This document shows positions 31,873 through 41,250 of a DNA stretch of 64,000 nucleotides, in pieces. This DNA comes from Candidatus Pantoea formicae (GTDB lineage: Bacteria > Pseudomonadota > Gammaproteobacteria > Enterobacterales > Enterobacteriaceae): the NCBI RefSeq assembly GCF_011752625.1, contig NZ_VWXD01000016.1, positions 24,526 through 88,525 on the forward strand, given 5' to 3'. Both the position numbers and the translations under genes were made by a program. Numbering within the stretch: the first letter of the stretch is position 1; every line of letters starts with the position of its first letter. Below the pieces are notes generated by a model that was given only the letters and a program-made list of their open reading frames with translations, did not search any database and had not been told where the DNA came from.

Positions 31873-31899
31873 AAGAGATTTGGGGAGACATTACCTCGG

Positions 31900-32478
31900 A
31901 TGAGCGAGCAGTTAACGGATCAGGTTCTCGTTGAGCGGGTTCAGAAGGGAGATCAAAAGTCATTTAATTTACTGGTGATTCGATACCAGCATAAAGTGGC
32001 GAGCCTGGTTTCACGCTATGTTCCTTCAGGCGATGTGCCTGATGTGGTTCAGGAATCTTTCATTAAAGCGTATCGCGCACTGGAATCTTTCCGTGGCGAT
32101 AGCGCCTTTTATACATGGCTGTACCGCATTGCGGTCAATACAGCAAAAAACTATTTAGTGGCTCAGGGAAGGCGTCCGCCATCCAGTGATGTGGATGCCA
32201 TTGATGCAGAAAATTTCGAAAGTGCGGGTGCGCTAAAAGAAATTTCGAACCCTGAGAACTTAATGTTGTCAGAGGAACTGAAACAAATTGTTTTTCGGAC
32301 CATTGAGGCGCTTCCCGAAGATCTGCGTATGGCCATTACCCTAAGGGAATTGGATGGCTTAAGTTACGAAGAGATTGCCGTCATCATGGACTGCCCGGTT
32401 GGTACTGTACGTTCGCGTATCTTCCGTGCCCGAGAAGCCATTGATAATAAAGTTCAACCGCTTATCCAACGTCAGTGA
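31900..32478 (+). CDS. rpoE: RNA polymerase sigma factor RpoE (sigma-E)
   Basis: A 192-residue ECF sigma factor directing the envelope-stress response. Region 2 is seen in DVVQESFIKAYRALESFRGDSAFYTWLYRIAVN and region 4 in LPEDLRMAITLRELDGLSYEEIAVIMDCPVGTVRSRIFRARE. It is nearly identical to E. coli RpoE. It heads rpoE-rseA-rseB-rseC, whose products hold sigma-E inactive until DegS and RseP degrade RseA. Confidence 0.98.
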   Translation: MSEQLTDQVLVERVQKGDQKSFNLLVIRYQHKVASLVSRYVPSGDVPDVVQESFIKAYRALESFRGDSAFYTWLYRIAVNTAKNYLVAQGRRPPSSDVDAIDAENFESAGALKEISNPENLMLSEELKQIVFRTIEALPEDLRMAITLRELDGLSYEEIAVIMDCPVGTVRSRIFRAREAIDNKVQPLIQRQ

Positions 32479-32505
32479 TAACGGCTACTGGAAGGGTACC
32501 AAAGC

Positions 32506-33165
32506 ATGCAGAAAGAAAAACTTTCCGCTTTAATGGATGGTGAAACTCTCGATAACGAGCTGTTGGCATCGTTGTCGAAGGATGCAGATCTTCAAAAAAG
32601 CTGGGAGAGCTACCATCTAATCCGCGACACCTTGCGAGGTGATGTCGGTGAAGTGCTGCATTTTGATATCTCCGCACGTGTGGCGGCGGCCATTGAGAAT
32701 GAGCCGGTACGTAAAGTGACGCCGCTGATTCCTGAAGCGCAGCCTGAGCCCTCACGCTGGGAGAAAATGCCATTCTGGCGTCGTGGTGGCACCTGGACTG
32801 CGCAACTCGCGCAGGTCGGTATGGCCGCTTGTGTGTCGTTAGCGGTGATTGTGGGTGTGCAGCACTACAACAATCAGCCAACTGGCGGCGCGACTGAAGC
32901 GTCAGATTCTCCTGCCTTCAACACGTTGCCAATGATGGGTAAAGCTTCACCTGTTAGCCTTGGCGTACCGTCCGATGCGTTCGACACCAACAGCTCTAAC
33001 CAGCAGGTGCAGGAACAGCGTCGTCGTGTGAATGCGATGCTGCAGGACTATGAGTTGCAACGTCGTCTGCATGCCGATCAGGTTCAGTTTGATGAAAAGA
33101 ACGATCCGCAACAGGCGCAGGCTAACGTTCCCGGAAATCAGTCGTTAGGAACTCAACAGCAGTAA
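32506..33165 (+). CDS. rseA: Anti-sigma-E factor RseA
   Basis: A 219-residue single-pass inner-membrane protein that binds sigma-E through its N-terminal cytoplasmic domain (MQKEKLSALMDGE, then KSWESYHLIRDTLRGD). One membrane helix lies near residue 100-118 (VGMAACVSLAVIVGVQHY). The periplasmic part includes ASPVSLGVPSD, corresponding to the Val-Ser bond cut by DegS in E. coli. It lies 27 bp after rpoE and its TAA overlaps the rseB ATG (TAATG). Confidence 0.96.
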   Translation: MQKEKLSALMDGETLDNELLASLSKDADLQKSWESYHLIRDTLRGDVGEVLHFDISARVAAAIENEPVRKVTPLIPEAQPEPSRWEKMPFWRRGGTWTAQLAQVGMAACVSLAVIVGVQHYNNQPTGGATEASDSPAFNTLPMMGKASPVSLGVPSDAFDTNSSNQQVQEQRRRVNAMLQDYELQRRLHADQVQFDEKNDPQQAQANVPGNQSLGTQQQ

Positions 33166-34121
33166 TGAAGCAGCTTTGGTGTGCCGTTAGCCTGCTGGCA
33201 GGCAGCCTGCTTTGGTCATCCACCGCCCCGGCGCAGACATCTGCTTCCGGGGCGTTGTTGCAGCAGATGGAGCAGGCAAGCCAGAACCTCAACTACGAAT
33301 TCGCCTATATCAACGTCTCACGCCTTGGCATTGAATCCCTGCGTTACCGCCACGCAGTGATCGATAATCGTATCTTTGCCCAGCTATTGCAGATGGATGG
33401 ACCGCGTCGTGAAGTGATTCAACGCGGCAATGACATCAGCTATTTTGAGCCAGGACTCGATCCTTTCTCCTTGCCGGGCAATCACATTATTGATGCACTG
33501 CCAGCACTGATGTTCGCAGACTTCTCTCGTTTGGGTGAGGCCTACGATTTCATCCCGGTTGGGCGTTCGCGCATGGCCGATCAAATGTGTGAAGTCGTGC
33601 GCATTGTGTCTCGCGACGGTACACGATACAGCTACGTAGTGTGGCTGGATGTCGATACCAAACTTCCTCTGCGCATCGATTTACTCGATCGCGACGGTGA
33701 AACGCTAGAGCAGTTCCGCGTGATCAGCTTTGCCGTGGATGAAGGCGTGCGCAATCTCATGCAGGGGCTAGAAAAAGCCAATTTGCCACCCACGCTCTCT
33801 TTACCAGCGGGTGACAAAGTGCAACTTAACTGGCAACCAGGCTGGTTACCCGCCGGTATGAAGTTGATTTCGCAGAGTCGCCGCGACATGCCAGCAATGA
33901 ACAAAACCGTAGAATCTCGTCTGTACAGCGATGGCTTGTTCAGCTTTGCTATCAATATTACGCCGGCAGATAAAAGCAGTGTGTCGCAGTCATTGCGCAC
34001 TGGGCGTCGTACGGTGCAGACAGAAGTGCGCGATAATCGTGAAATTACGGTGGTGGGCGAATTGCCGCCTGCGACTGCCAAACGTATCGCGGACAGCATA
34101 GATTCAGGTGCACAAAAATGA
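33165..34121 (+). CDS. rseB: Sigma-E regulatory protein RseB
   Basis: A 318-residue periplasmic protein with a signal peptide (cleavage near APAQT). It binds the periplasmic domain of RseA, shields it from DegS, and senses mislocalised lipoproteins or LPS. The large N-terminal LolA-like domain (QMEQASQNLNYEFAYIN onward) and the smaller C-terminal RseA-binding domain are both present. It overlaps rseA by one base and rseC by four. Confidence 0.96.
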   Translation: MKQLWCAVSLLAGSLLWSSTAPAQTSASGALLQQMEQASQNLNYEFAYINVSRLGIESLRYRHAVIDNRIFAQLLQMDGPRREVIQRGNDISYFEPGLDPFSLPGNHIIDALPALMFADFSRLGEAYDFIPVGRSRMADQMCEVVRIVSRDGTRYSYVVWLDVDTKLPLRIDLLDRDGETLEQFRVISFAVDEGVRNLMQGLEKANLPPTLSLPAGDKVQLNWQPGWLPAGMKLISQSRRDMPAMNKTVESRLYSDGLFSFAINITPADKSSVSQSLRTGRRTVQTEVRDNREITVVGELPPATAKRIADSIDSGAQK

Positions 34122-34582
34122 TGAAAGAATGGGCCACCGTGGTGGCGTGGAAAGATGGCGTTGCCACGCTACACTCGGAAGCGAAGACCTCCTGTAACAG
34201 CTGCTCAGCCCGCAAAGGCTGCGGTAGCCACGCGCTCAACCAGCTCGGGCCGAAAAATGCCCACGTCATGACCATCGCCAGCCCGGAGCCACTGCAGCCG
34301 GGTCAGCGCATTGAGTTGGGCATCCGTGAAAGCAGTTTGCTCGGTTCGGCACTGCTGGTTTACATGACGCCGCTGTTTGGCCTGTTTCTGTTAGCGGGCA
34401 TCTTCCAGATGCTGTTCCACAGCGACTTAGCGGCTGCCTGTGGTGCGCTGTTAGGCGGTATCGGTGGTTTTATTGTGGCGAAAGGGGTTTCCAATCTGTT
34501 TGGCGATCGTGAAGCCTTTCAACCCGTGATCCTCAGTGTGGCATTACCGCCCGACGCCTTGCGCGTGGAAAGCGAAGTTTGA
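34118..34582 (+). CDS. rseC: SoxR-reducing system / sigma-E operon protein RseC
   Basis: A 154-residue inner-membrane protein. The N-terminal cysteine cluster TSCNSCSARKGCGSHALNQ probably binds an Fe-S cluster, and two membrane helices follow (LLGSALLVYMTPLFGLFLLAGIFQ, then AAACGALLGGIGGFIVAKG, separated by a short loop). In E. coli RseC acts with the Rsx complex to reduce SoxR and weakly affects sigma-E. Two start codons (34118, 34121) are in frame; the first overlaps the rseB stop. A terminator follows. Confidence 0.94.
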   Translation: MMKEWATVVAWKDGVATLHSEAKTSCNSCSARKGCGSHALNQLGPKNAHVMTIASPEPLQPGQRIELGIRESSLLGSALLVYMTPLFGLFLLAGIFQMLFHSDLAAACGALLGGIGGFIVAKGVSNLFGDREAFQPVILSVALPPDALRVESEV

Positions 34583-34592
34583 TCCCTGTCAG

Positions 34593-34614
34593 GGCCGCTT
34601 CCTCGCGGCCTTTT
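34593..34614 (+). terminator. Terminator of the rpoE operon
   Basis: GGCCGC-TTCCTC-GCGGCC stem-loop followed by TTTTCGTTTT, 11 bp after the rseC stop. Confidence 0.85.
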
Positions 34615-34799
34615 CGTTTTGGCTTAACCGCTGAAATCTGTTGCGATTCCCCACAGTTCCATTCTTTAACGCGCGGCGTTAACAGTGTAATATGCGTCGT
34701 CATTAATGAGGCTGACAGGGTTCCGGGTAAAGCTCGCTTTCCTGAATGTGTCTGTGCTCAAGTTTTCAACTGATTTTTTACGTGAAGATATTCATATAA

Positions 34800-36599
34800 A
34801 TGAAGCACATACGAAATTTCTCTATCATCGCTCACATTGACCACGGTAAATCAACGCTCTCAGACCGTTTGATTCAGATTTGTGGTGGCCTCAGCGATCG
34901 TGAGATGGCGGCGCAGGTTTTGGACTCGATGGATCTGGAACGTGAGCGCGGCATTACCATTAAAGCGCAAAGCGTAACGCTCGATTACAAAGCGCTGAAC
35001 GGTGAAACTTACCAGCTCAATTTTATCGATACTCCCGGTCACGTTGACTTCTCCTACGAAGTTTCCCGCTCTTTGGCGGCTTGTGAAGGGGCATTGCTGG
35101 TGGTCGATGCAGGTCAGGGCGTTGAAGCACAGACGCTGGCGAACTGCTACACCGCAATGGAAATGGATCTGGAAGTGGTACCGGTTCTGAACAAAATCGA
35201 CTTGCCGGCAGCTGATCCTGAGCGCGTGGCGGAAGAGATTGAAGATATCGTCGGTATTGATGCTGCTGATGCGGTGCGCTGCTCGGCGAAAACCGGCGTT
35301 GGCGTACCGGATGTGCTTGAGCGTCTGGTGCGTGATATCCCACCACCGGAGGGTGATCCAGAAGGCCCACTGCAGGCGCTGATCATCGACTCATGGTTTG
35401 ATAACTACCTGGGCGTTGTGTCACTGATCCGTATTAAAAACGGTACGCTGCGCAAAGGCGACAAAGTGAAGGTGATGAGTACCGGTCAGACGTATAACGC
35501 TGATCGTTTAGGTATCTTTACACCGAAACAGGTTGATCGTAACGAACTGAACTGCGGTGAAGTAGGCTGGCTGGTATGTGCGATTAAAGACATCCTCGGC
35601 GCGCCAGTAGGCGATACCTTAACGCTGCAGCGTAATCCTGCTGACAAAGTGTTACCTGGCTTTAAAAAAGTGAAGCCACAGGTTTATGCCGGCCTGTTCC
35701 CGATCAGCTCTGATGACTATGAAGCGTTCCGTGATGCGTTGGGCAAACTGAGCCTGAACGATGCTTCATTGTTCTACGAGCCAGAGAGTTCAACAGCGCT
35801 TGGTTTCGGCTTCCGCATCGGCTTCCTCGGTCTGCTGCACATGGAGATCATTCAGGAGCGTCTGGAGCGTGAATACGATCTCGACCTGATCACCACTGCA
35901 CCGACGGTCGTCTATGAAGTGCTGACGACAGATGGTCAAACTGTCTATGTCGATAGCCCATCCAAGCTGCCGCCACTGAACAATATTGAAGAGCTGCGTG
36001 AACCGATCGCAGAGTGTCATATGCTGTTGCCACAAGAGTTCCTTGGCAACGTCATCACCCTGTGTATCGAAAAACGTGGTGTGCAGACCAACATGGTTTA
36101 CCACGGTAAACAGGTTGCGCTGACCTATGAAATCCCGATGGCAGAAGTGGTACTCGACTTCTTCGACCGTCTGAAATCGACGTCTCGCGGCTATGCATCG
36201 CTGGACTATAACTTTAAACGTTTCCAAGCCTCTGACATGGTGCGTGTCGACGTGATGATTAACTCAGAACGTGTTGATGCGCTGGCGCTGATTACCCACC
36301 GTGATAACTCACAATATCGTGGCCGCGATCTCGTGGAGAAGATGAAAGATCTGATCCCGCGTCAGCAGTTCGATATTGCGATTCAGGCGGCAATCGGCAA
36401 CCACATTATCGCTCGCTCAACGGTCAAGCAGCTGCGTAAAAACGTCCTGGCGAAATGCTATGGCGGTGACGTGAGCCGTAAGAAGAAACTGTTGCAGAAG
36501 CAGAAAGACGGTAAGAAGCGAATGAAGCAGGTCGGCAACGTTGAGCTGCCGCAGGAAGCATTCCTTGCCATTCTGCATGTCGGTAAAGACAGCAAATAA
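34800..36599 (+). CDS. lepA: Elongation factor 4 (LepA)
   Basis: A 599-residue ribosomal GTPase related to EF-G, associated with translation initiation and 30S biogenesis. GTPase motifs visible: G1 AHIDHGKST, G3 DTPGHVDF, G4 NKIDLPAAD. The LepA-specific C-terminal domain ends KKLLQKQKDGKKRMKQVGNVELPQEAFLAILHVGKD. Length matches E. coli LepA exactly. No strong Shine-Dalgarno sequence is seen before the ATG. lepB follows 9 bp after the stop. Confidence 0.98.
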   Translation: MKHIRNFSIIAHIDHGKSTLSDRLIQICGGLSDREMAAQVLDSMDLERERGITIKAQSVTLDYKALNGETYQLNFIDTPGHVDFSYEVSRSLAACEGALLVVDAGQGVEAQTLANCYTAMEMDLEVVPVLNKIDLPAADPERVAEEIEDIVGIDAADAVRCSAKTGVGVPDVLERLVRDIPPPEGDPEGPLQALIIDSWFDNYLGVVSLIRIKNGTLRKGDKVKVMSTGQTYNADRLGIFTPKQVDRNELNCGEVGWLVCAIKDILGAPVGDTLTLQRNPADKVLPGFKKVKPQVYAGLFPISSDDYEAFRDALGKLSLNDASLFYEPESSTALGFGFRIGFLGLLHMEIIQERLEREYDLDLITTAPTVVYEVLTTDGQTVYVDSPSKLPPLNNIEELREPIAECHMLLPQEFLGNVITLCIEKRGVQTNMVYHGKQVALTYEIPMAEVVLDFFDRLKSTSRGYASLDYNFKRFQASDMVRVDVMINSERVDALALITHRDNSQYRGRDLVEKMKDLIPRQQFDIAIQAAIGNHIIARSTVKQLRKNVLAKCYGGDVSRKKKLLQKQKDGKKRMKQVGNVELPQEAFLAILHVGKDSK

Positions 36600-36608
36600 G
36601 GAATTTTA

Positions 36609-37580
36609 ATGGCTAACATGTTTGCCCTGATTTTGGTGATCGCAACCCTGGTAACCGGTGTTATCTGGTGTATCGATCGCTTTAAGTGGGCTCCGGAGCG
36701 TCGTGCAAAGCAGGCTGCGGCACAAGCGCAGGCGGGTAACGCACTGGACAGCAAAACCCTGGCCAAAGTGGCTGCACAGCCGGGTTGGGTCGAGACTACC
36801 GCATCAGTGTTTCCGGTGCTGGCGGTGGTGCTGATTGTTCGCTCATTCATTTTTGAGCCGTTCCAGATCCCTTCAGGTTCCATGATGCCAACGCTGTTGA
36901 TTGGTGACTTCATCCTGGTGGAGAAATTTGCGTACGGTATTAAAGATCCGATTACGCAGACCACCCTGATCCCAACCGGCCATCCACAGCGCGGTGATGT
37001 CGCGGTATTCAAATACCCGAAAGATCCCAGCGTGGACTACATCAAGCGCGTAATTGGTTTGCCTGGCGATAAAGTGGTGTTTGATCCGTACAGTAAAACG
37101 CTGACGGTCAATCCTGGTTGTGGTACCGGCAAGTGCGACACGGCGCTGCCTATTACCTATACCAACATTGAGCCAAGCCGCTTTATCCAGACCTTTAGTG
37201 GTTTTGATGGCAATGAAACCGGTAACGGTTTCTTTGAGGCGCCTCAGGGCGAAACCATGAAGGGCGGACTGCGTCTGGGTATGCGTAAAGAGACCTTGGG
37301 TACAGTGACGCACGATATCCTGCTGGTTAACGAAGCGCAGAGCCAGGCAAGCATGTATTATCAGCAGCCGGGCCAGCCACAGTCCACGTGGATTGTGCCA
37401 GAAGGCCAGTATTTCATGATGGGTGATAACCGCGATAACAGCGCCGACAGCCGCTACTGGGGCTTCGTGCCTGAGAAGAATCTGGTCGGTAAAGCGGTGG
37501 CAATCTGGATGAGCTTTGAGAAACAAGAAGGACAGTGGCCAACTGGCGTGCGCTTAAGTCGCATTGGCGGAATCCACTGA
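36609..37580 (+). CDS. lepB: Signal peptidase I
   Basis: A 323-residue inner-membrane protease cleaving signal peptides from exported proteins. Two membrane helices lie near the N-terminus (residues 4-20 and about 60-77). The catalytic Ser is in PSGSMMPTL and the general-base Lys in KRVIGLPGDKV. Later boxes GDNRDNSADSRYWGFVP are also intact. Its substrates include many of the exported proteins in this window. It is co-transcribed with lepA. Confidence 0.98.
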   Translation: MANMFALILVIATLVTGVIWCIDRFKWAPERRAKQAAAQAQAGNALDSKTLAKVAAQPGWVETTASVFPVLAVVLIVRSFIFEPFQIPSGSMMPTLLIGDFILVEKFAYGIKDPITQTTLIPTGHPQRGDVAVFKYPKDPSVDYIKRVIGLPGDKVVFDPYSKTLTVNPGCGTGKCDTALPITYTNIEPSRFIQTFSGFDGNETGNGFFEAPQGETMKGGLRLGMRKETLGTVTHDILLVNEAQSQASMYYQQPGQPQSTWIVPEGQYFMMGDNRDNSADSRYWGFVPEKNLVGKAVAIWMSFEKQEGQWPTGVRLSRIGGIH

Positions 37581-37590
37581 TAAAAACGGT

Positions 37591-37610
37591 TGGCCTCCCT
37601 CGGGGGGCCA
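37591..37610 (+). promoter_or_regulatory. Hairpin in the rnc leader (rncO-like)
   Basis: TGGCCTCCC pairs with GGGGGGCCA (one G-U pair) directly after lepB and about 80 nt before rnc. In E. coli the rnc 5' leader forms stem-loops that RNase III cleaves to limit its own expression. It could instead be a weak lepB terminator, but there is no T-tract. Confidence 0.4.
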
Positions 37611-37691
37611 CTGCACACTAAACAGAACGTGTTGGAAGTTCAGCCCTGTTTCGTATGCAGAGTTACAGACGCACAGAATAACTGGAATCGC

Positions 37692-38372
37692 ATGAACCCC
37701 ATCCTTATTAACAAGCTGCAGCGCAAACTGGGCTACACTTTTACTCATCCAGAATTACTGCAGCAAGCACTGACTCACCGCAGTGCCAGCAGCAAACACA
37801 ATGAACGTCTTGAATTCCTTGGCGATTCTATTCTCAGCTATGTGATTGCCAATGCGCTTTATCATCGCTTCCCACGAGTAGATGAAGGCGATATGAGTCG
37901 CATGCGTGCCACACTGGTTCGGGGTAACACCTTGGCGGAAATGGCGCGTGAGTTTGAACTCGGCGAATGTTTACGTCTTGGGCCGGGCGAGCTGAAGAGC
38001 GGCGGCTTCCGTCGTGAATCGATCCTTGCTGATACGGTAGAAGCGCTGATTGGCGGTATCTTCCTCGACAGCAACATTCAAACGGTTGAGAAACTGATTC
38101 TCGATTGGTATCAAAATCGCCTGGAGCAGATAAGCCCAGGGGATAAGCAAAAAGACCCGAAAACGCGTCTGCAGGAGTATCTGCAAGGGCGTCATCTGCC
38201 GCTGCCATCCTATCTGGTGGTGCAGGTGCGTGGCGAAGCGCACGATCAGGAATTCACTATTCACTGTCAAGTGAGTGGCATGGCAGAACCGGTGGTCGGC
38301 GTGGGTTCCAGCCGCCGTAAAGCAGAACAAGCTGCAGCCGAACAGGCGCTTATTAAGCTTGGTCTCGAATAA
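37692..38372 (+). CDS. rnc: Ribonuclease III
   Basis: A 226-residue double-strand-specific endoribonuclease for rRNA processing and sRNA/mRNA cleavage. The signature NERLEFLGDSILSYVIANAL is near residue 38, further acidic active-site residues lie in ADTVEALIGGIFLD, and the C-terminal dsRNA-binding domain begins at DPKTRLQEYLQG. The ATG at 37692 (MNPILINKLQRKLGY) matches E. coli. It heads rnc-era-recO-pdxJ-acpS. Confidence 0.97.
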   Translation: MNPILINKLQRKLGYTFTHPELLQQALTHRSASSKHNERLEFLGDSILSYVIANALYHRFPRVDEGDMSRMRATLVRGNTLAEMAREFELGECLRLGPGELKSGGFRRESILADTVEALIGGIFLDSNIQTVEKLILDWYQNRLEQISPGDKQKDPKTRLQEYLQGRHLPLPSYLVVQVRGEAHDQEFTIHCQVSGMAEPVVGVGSSRRKAEQAAAEQALIKLGLE

Positions 38373-38429
38373 ATACTTAGATAGTCATATCGCAGCGTCA
38401 ACAGCGACGCTGCCCAAGTCAGGACTCGA

Positions 38430-39335
38430 ATGAGCGAACTCGAAACATATAGCGGCTTTATCGCGATTGTAGGCCGACCTAACGTCGGTAAATCCACCTT
38501 ACTGAACCAGTTGCTGGGGCAGAAAGTGTCAATTACATCGCGTAAAGCACAAACCACGCGTCACCGCATAATGGGCATTCACACTGAAGGCGCTTATCAG
38601 GCGATCTACGTGGATACCCCAGGGCTGCACATGGAAGAAAAGCGGGCAATTAACCGCTTGATGAACCGTGCTGCCAGCAGCTCAATTGGTGATGTGGAGC
38701 TGGTGATCTTTGTGGTTGAAGGCACGCGCTGGACGCCAGACGATGAGATGGTGCTTAACAAACTGCGCGATAATAAAGTACCGGTAGTGTTAGCGATCAA
38801 CAAAGTCGACAACATTCAGGACAAGAGCATTCTGTTGCCTCACCTGCAGTTCCTAAGCCAGCAGATGAACTTCCTTGAAATCGTGCCGATCTCTGCGGAA
38901 CACGGGAATAACGTTGATACGCTTGCAGCCATTGCTCGTAAGTGTCTGCCGAAATCTGAGCATCATTTCCCAGAAGATTACGTCACTGACCGTTCACAGC
39001 GCTTCATGGCTTCAGAAATCATCCGTGAAAAGCTGATGCGCTTCCTCGGGGCTGAGCTGCCTTATTCCGTCACCGTGGAGATCGAGCAGTTTGTCTCAAA
39101 CGATCGCGGCGGTTACGACATCAACGGTCTGATCTTGGTTGAGCGTGAAGGGCAGAAGAAGATGGTGATCGGCAATAAAGGCGCCAAGATCAAAACCATC
39201 GGCATTGAAGCGCGTAAAGACATGGAAGAGATGTTTGAAGCGAAGGTGCATCTCGAACTTTGGGTTAAAGTGAAATCGGGCTGGGCGGATGACGAACGTG
39301 CATTGCGCAGCTTGGGTTACTCCGACGAAGGCTAA
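38430..39335 (+). CDS. era: GTPase Era
   Basis: A 301-residue GTPase assisting 16S rRNA 3'-end maturation and 30S assembly. GTPase motifs are GRPNVGKSTLLNQLLG, the switch region TTRHRIMGI, DTPGLH and NKVD. The C-terminal KH domain is represented by KKMVIGNKGAKIKTIGIEARKDME, which binds the 3' end of 16S rRNA. It lies 57 bp after rnc, and recO starts 3 bp after the era stop. Confidence 0.98.
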   Translation: MSELETYSGFIAIVGRPNVGKSTLLNQLLGQKVSITSRKAQTTRHRIMGIHTEGAYQAIYVDTPGLHMEEKRAINRLMNRAASSSIGDVELVIFVVEGTRWTPDDEMVLNKLRDNKVPVVLAINKVDNIQDKSILLPHLQFLSQQMNFLEIVPISAEHGNNVDTLAAIARKCLPKSEHHFPEDYVTDRSQRFMASEIIREKLMRFLGAELPYSVTVEIEQFVSNDRGGYDINGLILVEREGQKKMVIGNKGAKIKTIGIEARKDMEEMFEAKVHLELWVKVKSGWADDERALRSLGYSDEG

Positions 39336-39338
39336 TTG

Positions 39339-40067
39339 ATGGAAGGCTGGCAACGCGCCTTTGTGCTGCATAGTCGCCCATACAGCGAAACCAGCCTACT
39401 CCTCGATCTGTTCAGCGAAAGCGAAGGGCGCGTCCGCGTCCTGGCGAAAGGTGCCCGTTCGCGCCGCTCCCAATTGAAAGGCGCACTGCAACCCTTCACG
39501 CCACTGCTGGTGCGTTGGGGCGGTCGTGGCGAGGTGAAAACGCTGCGTAGCGCCGAAGCCGTATCACTTGCCTTACCACTCAGCGGTATTACGCTCTACT
39601 GCGGACTGTATGTGAATGAACTGCTTTCTCGCGTACTGGAGCAGGAAATTCCTTTCTCTGAACTCTTTTTTGACTATCTGAACTGTATCCAGATGCTGGC
39701 CGCAGGCAGCGGCACGCCGGAACCCGCGCTCCGCCGCTTTGAGCTGGCACTGCTGGGGCATCTGGGTTATGGCGTCGATTTCCTCCACTGCGCTGGCAGT
39801 GGCGAAGAGATTGATGACGGCATGACCTACAGCTATCGCGAAGAAAGGGGCTTTATCGCCAGTCTGGTGGTCAATCAGCGGAGTTTTACCGGTAGACAAC
39901 TGCGTGCGCTATGGGAACGTGATTTCCCTGATGCGGATAGCCTACGCGCCGCCAAGCGATTTACGCGTATGGCGCTCAAACCTTATCTGGGTGGAAAGCC
40001 ACTGAAGAGCCAGGAGCTGTTTCGCCAATTCGTACCAAAAAAGAAACCAGATGTGGCAAGCGACTAG
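39339..40067 (+). CDS. recO: DNA repair protein RecO
   Basis: A 242-residue protein of the RecFOR pathway that loads RecA onto SSB-coated single-stranded DNA. The OB-fold N-terminus (WQRAFVLHSRPYSETSLLLDLFSE, then GRVRVLAKGARSRRSQLKGALQPF) and the C-terminal segment FTRMALKPYLGGKPLKSQELFRQF are typical. The ATG at 39339 is used; a TTG at 39336 is in frame but less likely. The last few residues diverge from E. coli. Confidence 0.96.
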   Translation: MEGWQRAFVLHSRPYSETSLLLDLFSESEGRVRVLAKGARSRRSQLKGALQPFTPLLVRWGGRGEVKTLRSAEAVSLALPLSGITLYCGLYVNELLSRVLEQEIPFSELFFDYLNCIQMLAAGSGTPEPALRRFELALLGHLGYGVDFLHCAGSGEEIDDGMTYSYREERGFIASLVVNQRSFTGRQLRALWERDFPDADSLRAAKRFTRMALKPYLGGKPLKSQELFRQFVPKKKPDVASD

Positions 40068-40138
40068 CGCTGGTCGTACCGCCTGATATTCTTAAGCCCG
40101 GTACACTGCAAACACACTGAACACATTTAAGGATTGTC

Positions 40139-40870
40139 ATGGCTGAGTTGCTGTTAGGGGTCAATATTGACCACATCGCCACCGTACGTAACGCACGTGG
40201 CACGAATTATCCCGATCCGGTGCAAGCGGCTTTTGTCTCAGAGCAGGCAGGCGCGGATGGCATCACCGTACACTTGCGTGAAGACCGCCGCCATATCACA
40301 GACCGCGATGTACGTATTCTGCGTGATACCATTCAGACCCGCATGAATCTGGAAATGGCTGTCACCGATGAGATGGTCGGCATTGCTTGTGATATCAAAC
40401 CGCATTTCGTTTGTCTGGTACCAGAAAAGCGCCAGGAAGTGACAACGGAAGGGGGGCTGGATGTCGCCGGGCAGCAGGACAAAATCAACGCCGCAGTGAA
40501 AATACTCAGTGAAGCAGGCATTCTGGTCTCACTGTTTATCGATGCCGATCACCGCCAGATTGAAGCCGCGGTTGCCAGCGGTGCTCCCTATATCGAAATC
40601 CATACCGGTGCCTATGCTGAAGCGCCAGAAGGCCTGGAGCGTGAGGCCGAGCTGTCACGCATTCGCAAAGCCGCGACCTTTGCTGCCAGTCTTGGCCTGA
40701 AGGTCAATGCAGGGCACGGTCTGACCTATCACAACGTACAACCGATCGCGGAACTGCCAGAGATGCATGAGCTCAATATCGGACATGCCATTATTGGCCG
40801 TGCCCTGTTCAGCGGCTTAGCGGATGCGGTGTCTGAAATGAAACAGCTGATGCGAGAAGCACGTCGCTAA
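40139..40870 (+). CDS. pdxJ: Pyridoxine 5'-phosphate synthase PdxJ
   Basis: A 243-residue TIM-barrel enzyme condensing 1-deoxyxylulose-5-phosphate with 3-amino-2-oxopropyl phosphate to give pyridoxine 5'-phosphate. Conserved segments are LLGVNIDHIATVRNARGT, GADGITVHLREDRRHI, VCLVPEKRQEVTTEGGLDV and VNAGHGLTYHN. GATTGT precedes the ATG. The last base of its stop is the first base of acpS (TAATG), so the genes are coupled, as in E. coli. Confidence 0.97.
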   Translation: MAELLLGVNIDHIATVRNARGTNYPDPVQAAFVSEQAGADGITVHLREDRRHITDRDVRILRDTIQTRMNLEMAVTDEMVGIACDIKPHFVCLVPEKRQEVTTEGGLDVAGQQDKINAAVKILSEAGILVSLFIDADHRQIEAAVASGAPYIEIHTGAYAEAPEGLEREAELSRIRKAATFAASLGLKVNAGHGLTYHNVQPIAELPEMHELNIGHAIIGRALFSGLADAVSEMKQLMREARR

Positions 40871-41250
40871 TGGCTATTCTCGGACTCGGCAGCGACATCG
40901 TCGAAATTGAGCGTATCGCCGGTGTGATTGAGCGCTCCGGCGACCGTCTGGCGCGTCGTGTGCTCAGCGAAGCCGAATGGCAGCAATATCAAGCGCACCA
41001 GCAACCGGTGCGTTTTCTGGCAAAACGTTTTGCGGTTAAGGAGGCGGCAGCCAAAGCCTTCGGTACCGGCATTCGCGGTGGCTTGGCATTCAATCAGTTT
41101 GAAGTGTACAACGATGCGCTGGGCAAGCCGGGTTTGCGCTTCTTCGAACAGGCCAAAGTGATTGCTAGCCAACTCGGTGTCAAACATGTGCATGTCACGC
41201 TGGCGGATGAACGTCACTATGCTTGCGCTACGGTGATTATCGAAGATTAG
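40870..41250 (+). CDS. acpS: Holo-ACP synthase AcpS
   Basis: A 126-residue phosphopantetheinyl transferase that activates acyl carrier protein. The Mg2+-binding Asp is in LGSDIVEIERI and the Glu in FAVKEAAAKAFGTGI. The segment GKPGLRF is also conserved. It is the last gene of the rnc operon and overlaps the convergent yfhL gene by 4 nt at their stop codons. Confidence 0.97.
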   Translation: MAILGLGSDIVEIERIAGVIERSGDRLARRVLSEAEWQQYQAHQQPVRFLAKRFAVKEAAAKAFGTGIRGGLAFNQFEVYNDALGKPGLRFFEQAKVIASQLGVKHVHVTLADERHYACATVIIED

